This document shows, in pieces, positions 51,501-58,852 of a stretch of 64,000 bases of DNA (position 1 is the stretch's first letter; the number at the start of each line of letters is the position of its first letter). The position numbers were made by a program, and so were the translations under genes. A model generated the notes under the pieces. The model worked only from the letters and a program-made list of their open reading frames with translations, was not told the DNA's origin and searched no databases. Source of the stretch: Istiophorus platypterus (Eukaryota; Chordata; Actinopteri; Istiophoriformes; Istiophoridae); assembly GCA_016859345.1 (NCBI GenBank), contig CM029124.1, positions 9,126,501 to 9,190,500 of the forward strand. The letters run 5' to 3'.

Positions 51501-53283
51501 CCTTTTAAGTGCAGAGTCATCATTGGTTTGTGGGTTGTTTTTTTTATGTCACTCTACCACTAAATCTCTAAAAAAGCATATTATTCCAAGATTAACTTTC
51601 ATATTTTGCATTTTTGTGTCAGACACACAGGTTTCACAACAATTGGTGTAGGTTTGTGTAATCTCATGTTGTAATAGTTTGGTCTTGAAGTAATGTTTTT
51701 GTTCTCTGTCCTCAGCTTCTCGGAGTTGAGCGTGTCATTCTCAGTCAAACCCAAGGCAGGGGAGAAGGAGGTTTCTCCCAACACTTTCTTCTCCATTTGG
51801 CATGAGTTTTCCACTGATTTCAAAGACCAGTGGAAGAAGCAGAACAAGCTGATGTTACAGGAACGGTGAGAATATGATCGGGAAGACAAATGTCCTGTTT
51901 CAGAATGTGACATTCTATTTGATACAGGTACCTTCTTCTGAAAGAACAATTGAATGTGTTGTACCAAAATCAAATCCAGCTGAAATATCGGGGTCTTTCT
52001 TGAATTTTGTCTTAGTCTTTGGGAAGGGTAAACAATTATCTGACCTTTACAATGTCATGACAGAAACACCCGTGTTCCTACATTTAGAATTTCCCCAAGC
52101 ATAAGTTTCCAAACCATTAATAACTTGCAGTACATCTTGTGTTCACTGAAGATCTTATCGGATTCATTTAAATTCATGAAGGGAAAAAGAGGTTAAATGA
52201 CCCAAATCTATGTCCTCACCCCAGTAATGAAAAAAACACATGCAGCATCCAGTTAGCTTCCAGTGGTTTGATGGATATAAAGATACTGGTTGCTTATGTC
52301 AACAAAAAGTAAATTGGTCTATTATGCCAAATGAAGATTGAACTGTGATAGGTATTTGTAAGAGAAGCAAAATGTCACAAGCTTTGCTTGTACATTAGAA
52401 AAGAATAAAAGCAAATCTGAAAGCATTCACTCTTTGCCCTTTGCCATGGGCAGTCATACCACCCCCCCCCCCACTGGTTTTTCTCCATTGGAACGACCAT
52501 AGATCCTGCACTGTATGCAGTGCTGGCACACACATTACCCATGTAATGAGTATAGGCAAGATGAATTTCTGTCAGCGTAAACTGTTGTACTCACTCATTG
52601 CCAACATGCTGATCATTTGTCTTTTTAAAGCACAGATGAGTAGTGACACTGCTGGCTCACTCCATGCAGTAGTAAACTAGGGTGAGTCACTTCAAAGTAG
52701 GAGGATTGGCCCATTGACAAACTGAGATCATTGTGTCCAAAAACCACATGACCATAGTCTGTACAGTCCAAGCTGGAATTTTTGCACTCTTTCTTTTTTT
52801 TAATGGTTAAAATGGTGAATTTCTGCAGTGTTAATGAATATGCATCCCTCCAATTATTTGCTCTTTAGGGACTCCAAAGAATGACTTACGGTTATGACTG
52901 GTCTTTTTTCAGGGTCAAAATGGCTGAGGACTGCTTCAAACAGGCCAGGGAGAAGGCGTCCTACAATGTGAAACCCAAACATGCGACTGGAATAGTAAGT
53001 CTTCACACTTTGTATAACCGTTAACTATACGATCTTATCTGTAATTTTTTGTTAATTTAGTTCTAGAGGTACCTGCCTTCTGCTTTTTTCTTCCCTTATC
53101 CCTTAAGTTATCTCCACACCGAGCAGACACTGTTCCTTACAAAGAGTTTTCAGGGTGTAGAAGAAAACAACACTTCTGGCTCATGCAGCAGCGCATTGAG
53201 ATTAGTGCCAGTGCTGCCATTTGTAAATGACACAGATCTGTAATTTTATTCCACAGAAAGCCAAACTGGGTCAGAAGATCTGA
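16740..53283 (+). CDS. fmn2: Formin-2, whole gene span (17 coding exons)
   Basis: Actin nucleator and elongator working with Spire proteins; in other vertebrates it acts in oocyte spindle positioning and in neurons. Join: 16740-18879, 21678-21841, 25907-26059, 27605-28437, 28995-29136, 34484-34571, 38569-38630, 42086-42177, 42275-42404, 42553-42699, 43300-43359, 44016-44136, 45984-46076, 50730-50781, 51716-51865, 52913-52994, 53257-53283. All junctions are GT-AG with matching phases. The sum is 4536 nt (1511 aa), or 1298 aa if translation starts at the conserved MGNQ codon (17379). Numbered from MGNQ: conserved N-terminal block with DLYSFHSAEAENEDLLS; proline-rich FH1 about 733-852; FH2 about 866-1263 with KPLYWTRIQL, SNKRSQAVGILMSS and GNFMNGGNRSRGQADGF; C-terminal FSI tail about 1270-1298. 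The FH2 and both tails match FMN2 rather than FMN1. Confidence 0.95.
18880..21677 (+). other. fmn2: fmn2 intron 1
   Basis: 2.8-kb GT-AG intron of AT-rich sequence without coding signal. It contains a perfect two-copy 18-bp tandem repeat at 19487-19522 and a short (CA)n near 20275-20292. Confidence 0.85.
21678..21841 (+). CDS. fmn2: fmn2 coding exon 2
   Basis: Encodes (G)RTLLDRLCMHHGSGS and a segment ending in ASAVFN, corresponding to FTGRTLLEKLFSQQ in mammalian FMN2. The acceptor is TTCTCAG and the donor AAT/GTAAGA; it enters in phase 1 and leaves in phase 0. Confidence 0.92.
22705..23162 (+). repeat. Dispersed repeat, copy B
   Basis: Same family as 1-240 and 34880-35420. It shows two successive half-units, each with AAAT(A)TCTCAA, then a CATTCATG(T/A)(C)CCC block and a TGATCCCC/GATTTCCCC-like block. 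These are followed by TCTAGAGCCATC, a TTAGCA-rich segment and a shortened GCTGTAGGTCTTGTT end. Embedded in fmn2 intron 2. Confidence 0.7.
23597..23631. repeat. (CA)n microsatellite
   Basis: About 17 CA units, followed by AAATGCACAC twice and further CA-rich sequence to about 23660. Confidence 0.95.
25907..26059 (+). CDS. fmn2: fmn2 coding exon 3
   Basis: 51 codons, phase 0 to 0. Begins EEQLYTWASVG, matching DQDQLYTWAAV of mammalian FMN2, and ends GALHSQ. The acceptor is TGTATGCAG; the donor is CAG/GTTGGC, a weaker but valid GT site. Confidence 0.88.
26060..27604 (+). other. fmn2: fmn2 intron 3
   Basis: 1.5-kb AT-rich intron with a (TA)n microsatellite at 26473-26532 and nothing else recognised. 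Confidence 0.85.
26473..26532. repeat. (TA)n microsatellite
   Basis: About 30 TA units interrupted twice by TG; in fmn2 intron 3. Confidence 0.95.
27605..28437 (+). CDS. fmn2: fmn2 coding exon 4 (coiled coil, FH1, start of FH2)
   Basis: Begins TESSRLKSGQSS. PQLEKTIDDLRVKIAVLQG is a short coiled coil matching IQQLEQTIEDLRTKIAEL in mammalian FMN2, and SVQTSPVEEG also matches. The FH1 proline tract (about 27985-28340) has 6-8-proline runs separated by GFG, GLG or GMG; such runs bind profilin-actin and SH3 domains. The exon ends in PKPMKPLYWTRIQLHAK, the FH2 lasso start. Enters in phase 0, leaves in phase 2 (AA/GTAAGG). It is much shorter in FH1 than mammalian FMN2. Confidence 0.95.
28438..28994 (+). 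other. fmn2: fmn2 intron 4
   Basis: 557-bp GT-AG intron with no distinctive content. Confidence 0.88.
28995..29136 (+). CDS. fmn2: fmn2 coding exon 5 (FH2)
   Basis: Encodes QTGLLVWEKIEEPTVDFEEF to PISDTISKSKAKQ, aligned with SLIWEKIEEPSID and KKPISDTISKTKAKQ of mammalian FMN2 (FH2 linker and start of knob). The acceptor is TATCTTTAG, the donor CAG/GTACAG, phase 0 out. Confidence 0.96.
29137..34483 (+). other. fmn2: fmn2 intron 5
   Basis: 5.3 kb, the largest intron. It contains a 10-G run at about 32163-32173 followed by a CCACC-rich stretch, poly(A)/poly(T) runs and a GT-rich microsatellite near its end. No gene is supported. Confidence 0.8.
34361..34396. repeat. (GT)n/(GCGT)n microsatellite
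   Basis: TTGTGTGTGTGTGTG passing into GCGTGCGTGC, about 90 bp before fmn2 exon 6. Confidence 0.9.
34484..34571 (+). CDS. fmn2: fmn2 coding exon 6 (FH2 core)
   Basis: Encodes VLKLLSNKRSQAVGILMSS and IHLDMKDIQN, nearly identical to mammalian FMN2. This SNKRSQAVGILM-type segment is the FH2 hallmark containing the conserved isoleucine needed for actin binding in formins. Leaves in phase 1 (AATG/GTAAGT). Confidence 0.97.
34572..38568 (+). other. fmn2: fmn2 intron 6
   Basis: 4.0-kb intron containing dispersed-repeat copy C. A purine-rich open frame at 37256-37705 has no protein-like signal or splice context and is not called. Confidence 0.8.
34880..35420 (+). repeat. Dispersed repeat, copy C (fullest + strand copy)
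   Basis: Starts around CATGGCTCTGGGAATGGCA and AACCACTTTGGTCCAGACG. It continues through two head-to-tail half-units (AATATCTCAG and GAAATATCTTGACAGC) and TCACCTAGAACCATC, then a segment rich in GTTAGCATGCTGA words, and ends CAGCCTCACAGAGCTGCAAGC. It matches copies A, B and D. No coding capacity. Confidence 0.72.
38569..38630 (+). CDS. fmn2: fmn2 coding exon 7 (FH2)
   Basis: Encodes (A)[20 protein letters not shown], matching [21 protein letters not shown] of mammalian FMN2. Acceptor GTCCTCAG, donor AAT/GTGAGT; in phase 1, out phase 0. Confidence 0.96.
38631..42085 (+). other. fmn2: fmn2 intron 7
   Basis: 3.5-kb intron without supported gene content; contains a perfect 15-bp inverted repeat at 41631-41668. 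Confidence 0.82.
41631..41668. repeat. Perfect 15-bp inverted repeat with 8-nt loop
   Basis: The left arm AAACTTGTACTGTAT (41631-41645) is the exact reverse complement of the right arm (41654-41668), separated by AGGCTGAC. The flanking bases do not extend the pairing. Confidence 0.85.
42086..42177 (+). CDS. fmn2: fmn2 coding exon 8 (FH2)
   Basis: Encodes RAQDDEMDGIKKHIKASKDK and EDAKPLDKPE, aligned with [20 protein letters not shown] of mammalian FMN2. The donor is GAACA/GTAAGA, phase 2 out. Confidence 0.95.
42275..42404 (+). CDS. fmn2: fmn2 coding exon 9 (FH2)
   Basis: Encodes [20 protein letters not shown] then QSTFHECITSVLRKVEILQR and VCK, matching [20 protein letters not shown] of mammalian FMN2. 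Intron 8 before it is only 97 bp, the shortest of the gene. Confidence 0.96.
42484..42547. repeat. (TG)n microsatellite abutting the exon 10 splice acceptor
   Basis: TGTGTGTATGTATG followed by about 25 TG units, ending 5 bases before the exon 10 acceptor (GCACCAG, AG at 42551-42552). It occupies the place of the usual polypyrimidine tract in an intron of only 148 bp. Confidence 0.95.
42553..42699 (+). CDS. fmn2: fmn2 coding exon 10 (FH2)
   Basis: Encodes TLQSGECVLQVLGLVLAFGN, FMNGGNRSRGQADGFTLDIL and PKLKDVKSS. GNFMNGGNRSRGQADGF is the formin FH2 signature carrying conserved basic actin-contact residues. Exactly 49 codons, phase 0 to 0. Confidence 0.97.
42700..43299 (+). other. fmn2: fmn2 intron 10
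   Basis: 600-bp intron; the reading frame that runs through its right half into exon 11 (from 43012) is accidental. Confidence 0.88.
43300..43359 (+). CDS. fmn2: fmn2 coding exon 11 (FH2)
   Basis: 20 codons, [20 protein letters not shown], nearly identical to mammalian FMN2 ([20 protein letters not shown]). Acceptor TTCTTTCAG, donor GAG/GTATGT. Confidence 0.97.
43360..44015 (+). other. fmn2: fmn2 intron 11
   Basis: 656-bp intron with no distinctive content. Confidence 0.88.
44016..44136 (+). CDS. fmn2: fmn2 coding exon 12 (FH2)
   Basis: Encodes [40 protein letters not shown]; mammalian FMN2 has [20 protein letters not shown]. Phase 1 out (AATG/GTAAGG). Confidence 0.97.
44137..45983 (+). 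other. fmn2: fmn2 intron 12
   Basis: 1.8-kb intron. The block 45340-45790 is less AT-rich than its surroundings and lacks long simple repeats, but no exon can be supported in it. Confidence 0.8.
45984..46076 (+). CDS. fmn2: fmn2 coding exon 13 (FH2)
   Basis: Encodes (A)CSAETEKVCKFSSEENLQPF and KDKMDEFLCQ, aligned with [20 protein letters not shown] of mammalian FMN2. Donor CAAG/GTGAGC, phase 1 out. Confidence 0.93.
47470..48130 (-). repeat. Dispersed repeat, copy D (inverted)
   Basis: Read on the minus strand, it begins near TTGGTCCAGACTGAAATATC, then repeats the half-unit. It continues through GACTTTTTTTTTTTATCTAG, a CATGCTAAC-rich segment and CTCAAAGCACCAGTGTGC, and ends in CCTCACAGAGCTGCTGTAGA. 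This is the same order as copy C, in opposite orientation. Confidence 0.72.
50395..50442. repeat. (CACT)n/(CA)n simple repeat
   Basis: CTCACTCACTCACTCATACACACACACACACACTCACACACACTC-type low-complexity sequence upstream of fmn2 exon 14. Confidence 0.9.
50730..50781 (+). CDS. fmn2: fmn2 coding exon 14 (FH2)
   Basis: Short exon: (A)KTELETQEKQLAETQK, aligned with AKIDQEAEENSLTETHK of mammalian FMN2. Acceptor TTTACAG, donor AAAAT/GTAAGA; in phase 1, out phase 2. Confidence 0.9.
50782..51715 (+). other. fmn2: fmn2 intron 14
   Basis: 934-bp intron with no distinctive content. Confidence 0.86.
51716..51865 (+). CDS. fmn2: fmn2 coding exon 15 (end of FH2)
   Basis: Encodes (I)[40 protein letters not shown] and KQNKLMLQE(R). 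Mammalian FMN2 has [20 protein letters not shown]. Phase 2 out (GAACG/GTGAGA). Confidence 0.96.
51866..52912 (+). other. fmn2: fmn2 intron 15
   Basis: 1.05-kb intron; contains a C run at about 52462-52472, nothing else recognised. Confidence 0.86.
52913..52994 (+). CDS. fmn2: fmn2 coding exon 16 (FSI tail)
   Basis: Encodes (R)VKMAEDCFKQAREKASYNVK and PKHATGI. The YNVKPKHATGI part matches YKIKPRHDSGI of the mammalian formin-Spire interaction sequence, which binds the Spire KIND domain. Phase 0 out. Confidence 0.94.
53257..53283 (+). CDS. fmn2: fmn2 coding exon 17 (last codons and stop)
   Basis: KAKLGQKI followed by TGA (53281-53283), aligned with the mammalian end KAKISMKT. The acceptor is TTATTCCACAG. 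The basic end completes the Spire-binding tail. Confidence 0.92.
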   Translation, partial: KAKLGQKI

Positions 53284-54300
53284 AGCAGAGAATGGAAAAC
53301 GATCAACACTGAGCCTATTGCACAAGCGCTGATTAAACAATCTGACATGACTCATTGGTAAATTTTTACGACATTTATTTGCTTCCAGTATTTGTTTTCA
53401 ATTGATTTAGACGTGTTTTTATTGCAAGTTGGTTCAAAGTGGATATTACATTGTTTAAAAATGGAATGAAAAGTTACATCCTCAGCCAGTTTATGATAGC
53501 ACTGGCATAATTAAGTGAAATATTGTCACTGACATCATTAAGCTGAGATGATTAAATGTAGTTGAGTCATTTGCCAGAAAATTTTCACTGGAGTAGCAAC
53601 ACTATATCCAATCTTTCTTAGTATTTTATAAGCCATATGTAGCCTATTTTCTCTTTTAGTGCAATTCCTAAGCCAACTTTAGTGGGAAGGCACGAACACC
53701 TCCTCTTCATATCTCCCTTCATGGTGCAAAGCACAGAATTTTATAACCTTTCCTACGGTAGGTACAAATCACCTGCCAGTCAGAAAGTGCCTTATCGCAC
53801 AGCAGAGTGGTCAAATGAGTGCTGTAGAAAAGAGCATATTTTTGAAACATATCATCTGTAGTTAAATGTTACATGTAAAGAAGAAAACATGACAGATCTA
53901 CTTTTCTTAATAGTTTCATCAAGTGTATTTTGGAATCTAGTGATGTCTAGTAATAATTTTAAATTTGTTTTACCCACAGCACCTCCTCTATTGTGGTTTA
54001 ATATGTATTTTTAAACCAAAAAGGTCATGCATACTTGAATAGTGTGACCTAATATAGACCTAATATTGTTTTATTCAGCAGTATTGTCAACTTGCTTTAT
54101 GTTTTAAGCAAAAATCCTATGCAGTTAGTTTCCTACTCCTATTACTGTATGTGTGAGTGTGTTAACTCCCATACGGTAACTAAGCAACAGGATTATGTGA
54201 TGTGACGTTGATGTGCAATACTAACAATATGTTTTGATTGAATACCCTTGACCATGAAAAAATATAATTATTGAATAAAAGAAATTACATTAATTTTTAA
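53284..54300 (+). other. fmn2: fmn2 3'UTR (inferred)
   Basis: AT-rich, no coding signal; ends at the candidate AATAAA at 54274-54279. Confidence 0.6.
54274..54279 (+). terminator. fmn2: Candidate poly(A) signal of fmn2
   Basis: AATAAA about 1 kb after the stop, followed within 50 bp by a T/GT-rich stretch (TTGCTGATTGTTTTC). Confidence 0.55.
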
Positions 54301-54394
54301 TAGAAATTTCTTCTTTTGCTGATTGTTTTCTTTTTATCATTTGTCCAACTCTGATATTAAGTGGTACAGAACTACATTTACTCTAAACACCACT

Positions 54395-54400
54395 TTTATT
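54395..54400 (-). terminator. grem2: Candidate distal poly(A) signal of grem2
   Basis: TTTATT on the plus strand is AATAAA on the minus strand. It would give an approximately 0.87-kb 3'UTR and place the grem2 end about 120 bp from the fmn2 end. Confidence 0.35.
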
Positions 54401-54451
54401 TTATATGAAATAGATTTAATATAATTTTCAAATACATACTTACACACATAC

Positions 54452-54452
<1 letters not shown>

Positions 54453-54501
<49 letters not shown>
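54453..54501. repeat. (TA)n microsatellite
   Basis: About 24 uninterrupted TA units between the fmn2 and grem2 stop codons, inside the possible grem2 3'UTR. Confidence 0.96.
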
Positions 54502-54504
<3 letters not shown>

Positions 54505-55150
54505 TGTTTATATTGCATTGCAACCTTTTTACACATGCTGCAGTATGTTTTTCCTGCTGGCTTGTATATTAGTGGCAATGTACTGTATACAGCCAGGCTT
54601 GTGTCCAAGCAGGTGGATGTCGCTGGTCATTGCTGTGTTGCTTCATGTTCCTCCTTAATTATTGATATCAACTTGTATATCATTAGGGACATAATATAAG
54701 TTAAGGAAAATATACATGAGAACAGCTATAATACTTCTAAAACAGTCAATTAAAAAAAAAATTTGTCAGATTGTAATTTCTGTAGATCCGCTTGCAGAAA
54801 AATATGTCATATTACAAAAACCTTTTTACAGGGGTCACAGGGTACAGTTTCTTTAAGGCACTGCATTATCAGCACGCTCTATCCTGGTGTCCATAATGTG
54901 TTGTAGTTTTAAACTCAGGTACTTTCTTATCTCCTTTATCACAAAGGAATCTAGTAACAAATGTACAAATAGCAGATAGATATGAACTTTGTAAAATAAC
55001 AGGAAGGAAAATTGACTGCTTCATCATCAGTGTCTCTCAACAGCCGCTTGAATCAGTCTCTTTCAACAGCATCAGCTTGCCAGTTGATAGTCTCTGATAT
55101 ATCATTGTTCGGGCTTTGTTTTATAATACAAGTTCCATGTTTCATGTCAT

Positions 55151-55156
55151 TTTATT
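55151..55156 (-). terminator. grem2: Candidate proximal poly(A) signal of grem2
   Basis: AATAAA on the minus strand, about 118 nt after the grem2 stop. Use of this site would give an unusually short 3'UTR; the distal site may be preferred. Confidence 0.4.
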
Positions 55157-55273
55157 CTGGGACAGGCCATTATTTGTAAAACACGATGCAGAAGAGTTCA
55201 ACTTGAAGCCAGTCTTTGTTTGGTGAAGTTTGTGAATTTCTGCCTTTGACGCTACTCAGTTGTAAGTTCCCCT

Positions 55274-55852
55274 TCACAGTTTCCCGTGGCCGCTCACATC
55301 CACAGACATGCAGCGGCACTGTTTGACCCTCTGCACCTTACGATGTCTGAAAGGGGGCTGCAGGTCTGGGCAGTCTAGCTGCACCGTGAGCTGTGTGATG
55401 CGGTGTGGCCTGCAGAAAGAGCAGGACTGGAATGGCTCCTGGGCCTTGTTGTGCTTTTTCCTTCCAGATCCTGAGGCTTGGCCTCGATTCTGGCCCTGAC
55501 CAGAGCTGGGGCCCATATGGCGCGGGATATAGAAAGAATTGCACTGGCCATAGCAAAATCGGTTGACCACGGTGCGGCTGCGGCAGCCCTCCTCGCTGAC
55601 TGTCTGACGCAGGGGTTGGGTCTTGCACCAGTCTCTGCGGAGGTAGCGGCGCTCTGTCACCACCAAGGCCTCCCGGCTGGAGGATAGTACCTCTGGTTTC
55701 TGCTGCAGTAGCCTATGGTGACGTTCTGAGGACAGGTTCCCTTTGGTCTTGTATGGAGATGGGATGGATCCCTGGGGCCGAGGCTTTTTGGTCTCTGCAG
55801 TGATGCAGAGCACCCCGGCCAGTATGACCGGGATAGTTATTCTCCACAGCAT
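55274..55852 (-). CDS. grem2: Gremlin-2, secreted DAN-family BMP antagonist
   Basis: 192 residues. It binds BMP2/4-type ligands outside the cell and blocks receptor engagement. The start at 55852 lies one base after a splice acceptor (CTCTCTTTTTGTAG on the minus strand), so the coding region is a single last exon. Residues 1-18 (MLWRITIPVILAGVLCIT) form a signal peptide. Then come GSIPSPYK, SREALVVTERRYL and the cystine-knot domain C76-C181 (DWCKTQPLRQTVSEEGC, FCYGQCNSFYIPRH, FQSCSFC, QCRCMSVDVS) with all nine domain cysteines of mammalian gremlin-2. EALVVTER and the QCRCMSV ending fit gremlin-2 better than gremlin-1. An insertion of about 21 residues (within 113-140) separates FYIPRH from FQSC. 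The orientation opposite to fmn2 agrees with vertebrate synteny. Confidence 0.96.
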   Translation of the reverse strand: MLWRITIPVILAGVLCITAETKKPRPQGSIPSPYKTKGNLSSERHHRLLQQKPEVLSSSREALVVTERRYLRRDWCKTQPLRQTVSEEGCRSRTVVNRFCYGQCNSFYIPRHMGPSSGQGQNRGQASGSGRKKHNKAQEPFQSCSFCRPHRITQLTVQLDCPDLQPPFRHRKVQRVKQCRCMSVDVSGHGKL

Positions 55853-58828
55853 TCTACAAAAAGAGAGCGATGCATTAATATACCTTAGAATTTTAAACAG
55901 AATAAAACATCTGTTGCACATGAACAGAATCTTAAAATTATTAACACTGAACCAGGTGTAACACTAATTCAGGCAGCAGGAGTTGATACACAACAGGGAT
56001 GCAATTACCAACATGATATTATCATTCATGTCTGCAATTGTGTGAGTCTGCGTTCATGTTAGAACCACCTTTTGCTGTCCAGCCTTCTAGGCATCATTGA
56101 GGAAATGAATCCATCACCAGGGCCCCCATTTGTCAGCATCTCTGTGTCATTACTTCTATTTGCTTTCCTCTCGGCTACGCAACTCTTCCAAAAATAAACA
56201 AAGCCCCGCCATCAAAGGATACACTTAAACACCCATAACGAGAAGGGGAAGTTGATTTTATTGGTCCCGTCGCCGGGTAAAATAATTAGGACTTTGCTTA
56301 CTTTAGTCATGAACTATGCCGCAGATATGTAAACAGGCATTAGAGAGGCCCATCTGCATGTTATTAGGGGAAGAGTTGGGGAACTCTACGGTTCCCTTTG
56401 GGAGTCCGCTCTTCTACTCTTTGGTGATATACTATGGAGCAAACTGAACTGAGAATGACCCGTAGTGTCCATAATCGCCACAGTGTCTCTTGTATCATGC
56501 TAGCGCCAGAAAGATGGTATGCTCCATAAAAATGATTGCTCTGCCTTTCAGGATGGAGTATCCACCCGTGTGCATGCTGTCAGTATTTGCACCAGCACAT
56601 TTTTGACCATCACTCAGGCATCTTTTCAGCAGATGTTGCTCTTGACAAGCGTTGCATGACATCGGACTCAGATATTCTGACAGAGAACCAAACTGCCTCA
56701 AGGCCATTGGCTGCTCCAATTCACAGACTCTTCTTTGCTGTGCAAATTTGTATGTTGCCTTTGTTCCTTTCCTGGACCTGCAATTCACTCTGACATGGAA
56801 CAAATTACTTTATCATAATCCCGTTTGTTTTTTGCCTCCTTTTTTCTCCCCTTGACCTTAGGTCATGGCAGCTCTGTCCGAACTGCATGATCACTCACGT
56901 CTGTATATCACTGTCCCAGCGACGCTTGCCATGAGCTACACAGCAGCTGTTTGTATATCTAGCTGAGATGTAGTATGAATTCTAAAAAAAACTTTTTCAA
57001 AAGGATATCAGGAGATATATTGCAGTTACATGGGCACAGAGGATCCACTTTTGATGCTTTCTTTTGCAAATCTTTGGAAAAAAAAAAAAAGATCTCTTGA
57101 ATCTGTTTTTATTTTTTATTTTCCTCATTAGGAAATCAAACCGGTGCAAGAAGGTGTGTACCCTCTGACAATCCGATTTAAGTGTTCTACACTTACAATC
57201 AAGTCTACAGTTGAAATTTGGTGTTTTGTATCTGAGGATGATGCAAATTCAATTTTGAATTTTCTATGAGTGCATCACAAGATTTTTTTCCAAACGTAAC
57301 TTCTCAAATACCTGCATCTCAGATCTGTGCTTTGTATGCGCACGGTTTTGAATACACACAAAAGCCAGCACACACGCCCACGCCCATCATAAGGTTAGAA
57401 TAACTAAACCAAAGACTCCCGCTGGACCCTTCAACCACCTACTGCATCTGGGGGTCATCACCCCACTCCATCTTCCAGTGATCTACCTTCCATGTGCAAC
57501 ACAGTTTCATTTGTCTTTGGCTGCACTGTCTTATTCTGCTGACTGTGTATTTAAATTGATGAACCCCAAGTCAGGGGACCTGGCTTGGCTCCTGTGTGCA
57601 GGCTCTTGTTCTCTGTTTCCCTCCATCCATCGCTTAAAGAGGCACCCTGTAACTCCGGAGCGCTACAGTCCACAAAGCCTCGGGGACACTGGAGGGATGA
57701 CCTGACCAACTGTGTACATAGGGCATGACGGATGGTCTATACAGTCAGCAGCCGCGCTCCCTCCCCACTCTCAAACTCGGCCTAAGTATGATAGCGCCAG
57801 TCCTGCCAAGCAATCTTCATCAATCTCTGCAGGATGACAAATTGCGGTTTTTGGGGTAGGGAATCAGGGGCTTTGGGGGGGAGTGCTGAAGTCGATGGTT
57901 GGGTGGTTAGTGGTTGAGGTTAGAAGATAGAAGGAAAGGGGCAAATGACCTACTGGGAAACAAAACCAGCCCCTCTCGGGCTTCATGCACGGTATATGTC
58001 CTCCTTCAGCAACTGTATATCTCTCCACAATCTGTTTGTCTCTTTATTTCCTATCGCTCCCCATATGTCTCTCCCAGTCACTCTATCTGTCTGTCTCTCC
58101 TCAACGCAATGCACTAATCATCACAGAGTCCTGGAGACGGAAGGAGACTGTGGTTTTGTGTGTTAATGCTGAGACAGAAATGAACCGGACCTTTCTGTCT
58201 CCTAAACACTAATATTGTCCACAAACACAGCTTTATGTTTTACCAGAACCACAAATACTTGGGGGGATATGCTTCACTGAACTGTGGCAGACCTTGGTTT
58301 CCAAAATTCAGACCTCTAATGAAATTACAAATACCAGAGAGAATGCTGAGCTAGACACAAGCCTTACTGAAAACAGCTATTATCATCAGTGGGAACTTGT
58401 TATGTGTTGTTTTCAGAATGGCATTATAATACCATGGTAATGTTTTCTGTCTGCATAACAATGGGTCTTTTTTCAGATCTCAAAGTGATTTGAAAAAACA
58501 AAAATGGGCGAGGAAAATCTCAAGCCTTGCGTCTAAATATTTTAATATTTCAGATATTCAGTTTGTTAAATAATTGAAAAAAGAAGCGAGAATCCCATTG
58601 AGGCTAAGATTAGTACACACAGATGTTCTTCCACTAAACCATGTGAAACATCTTCCCAGCATGTCTTCAAAGGCAGGTTAAAACAAACAAAACCTGATGC
58701 CTCAATTACTGGTGCGTCAGAAAGTCTCATGCACAGACTGGTAAGTGCAGTTAATTACAGTAGAACTGCATTTAATTCACCGTGCAGCTCAAACCTCAAT
58801 CACACACGGGTAGTCGCATACATACATG

Positions 58829-58852
58829 CACACACACACACACACACACACA
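58829..58852. repeat. (CA)n microsatellite
   Basis: About 12 CA units, with further CA-rich sequence to 58905. Confidence 0.93.
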
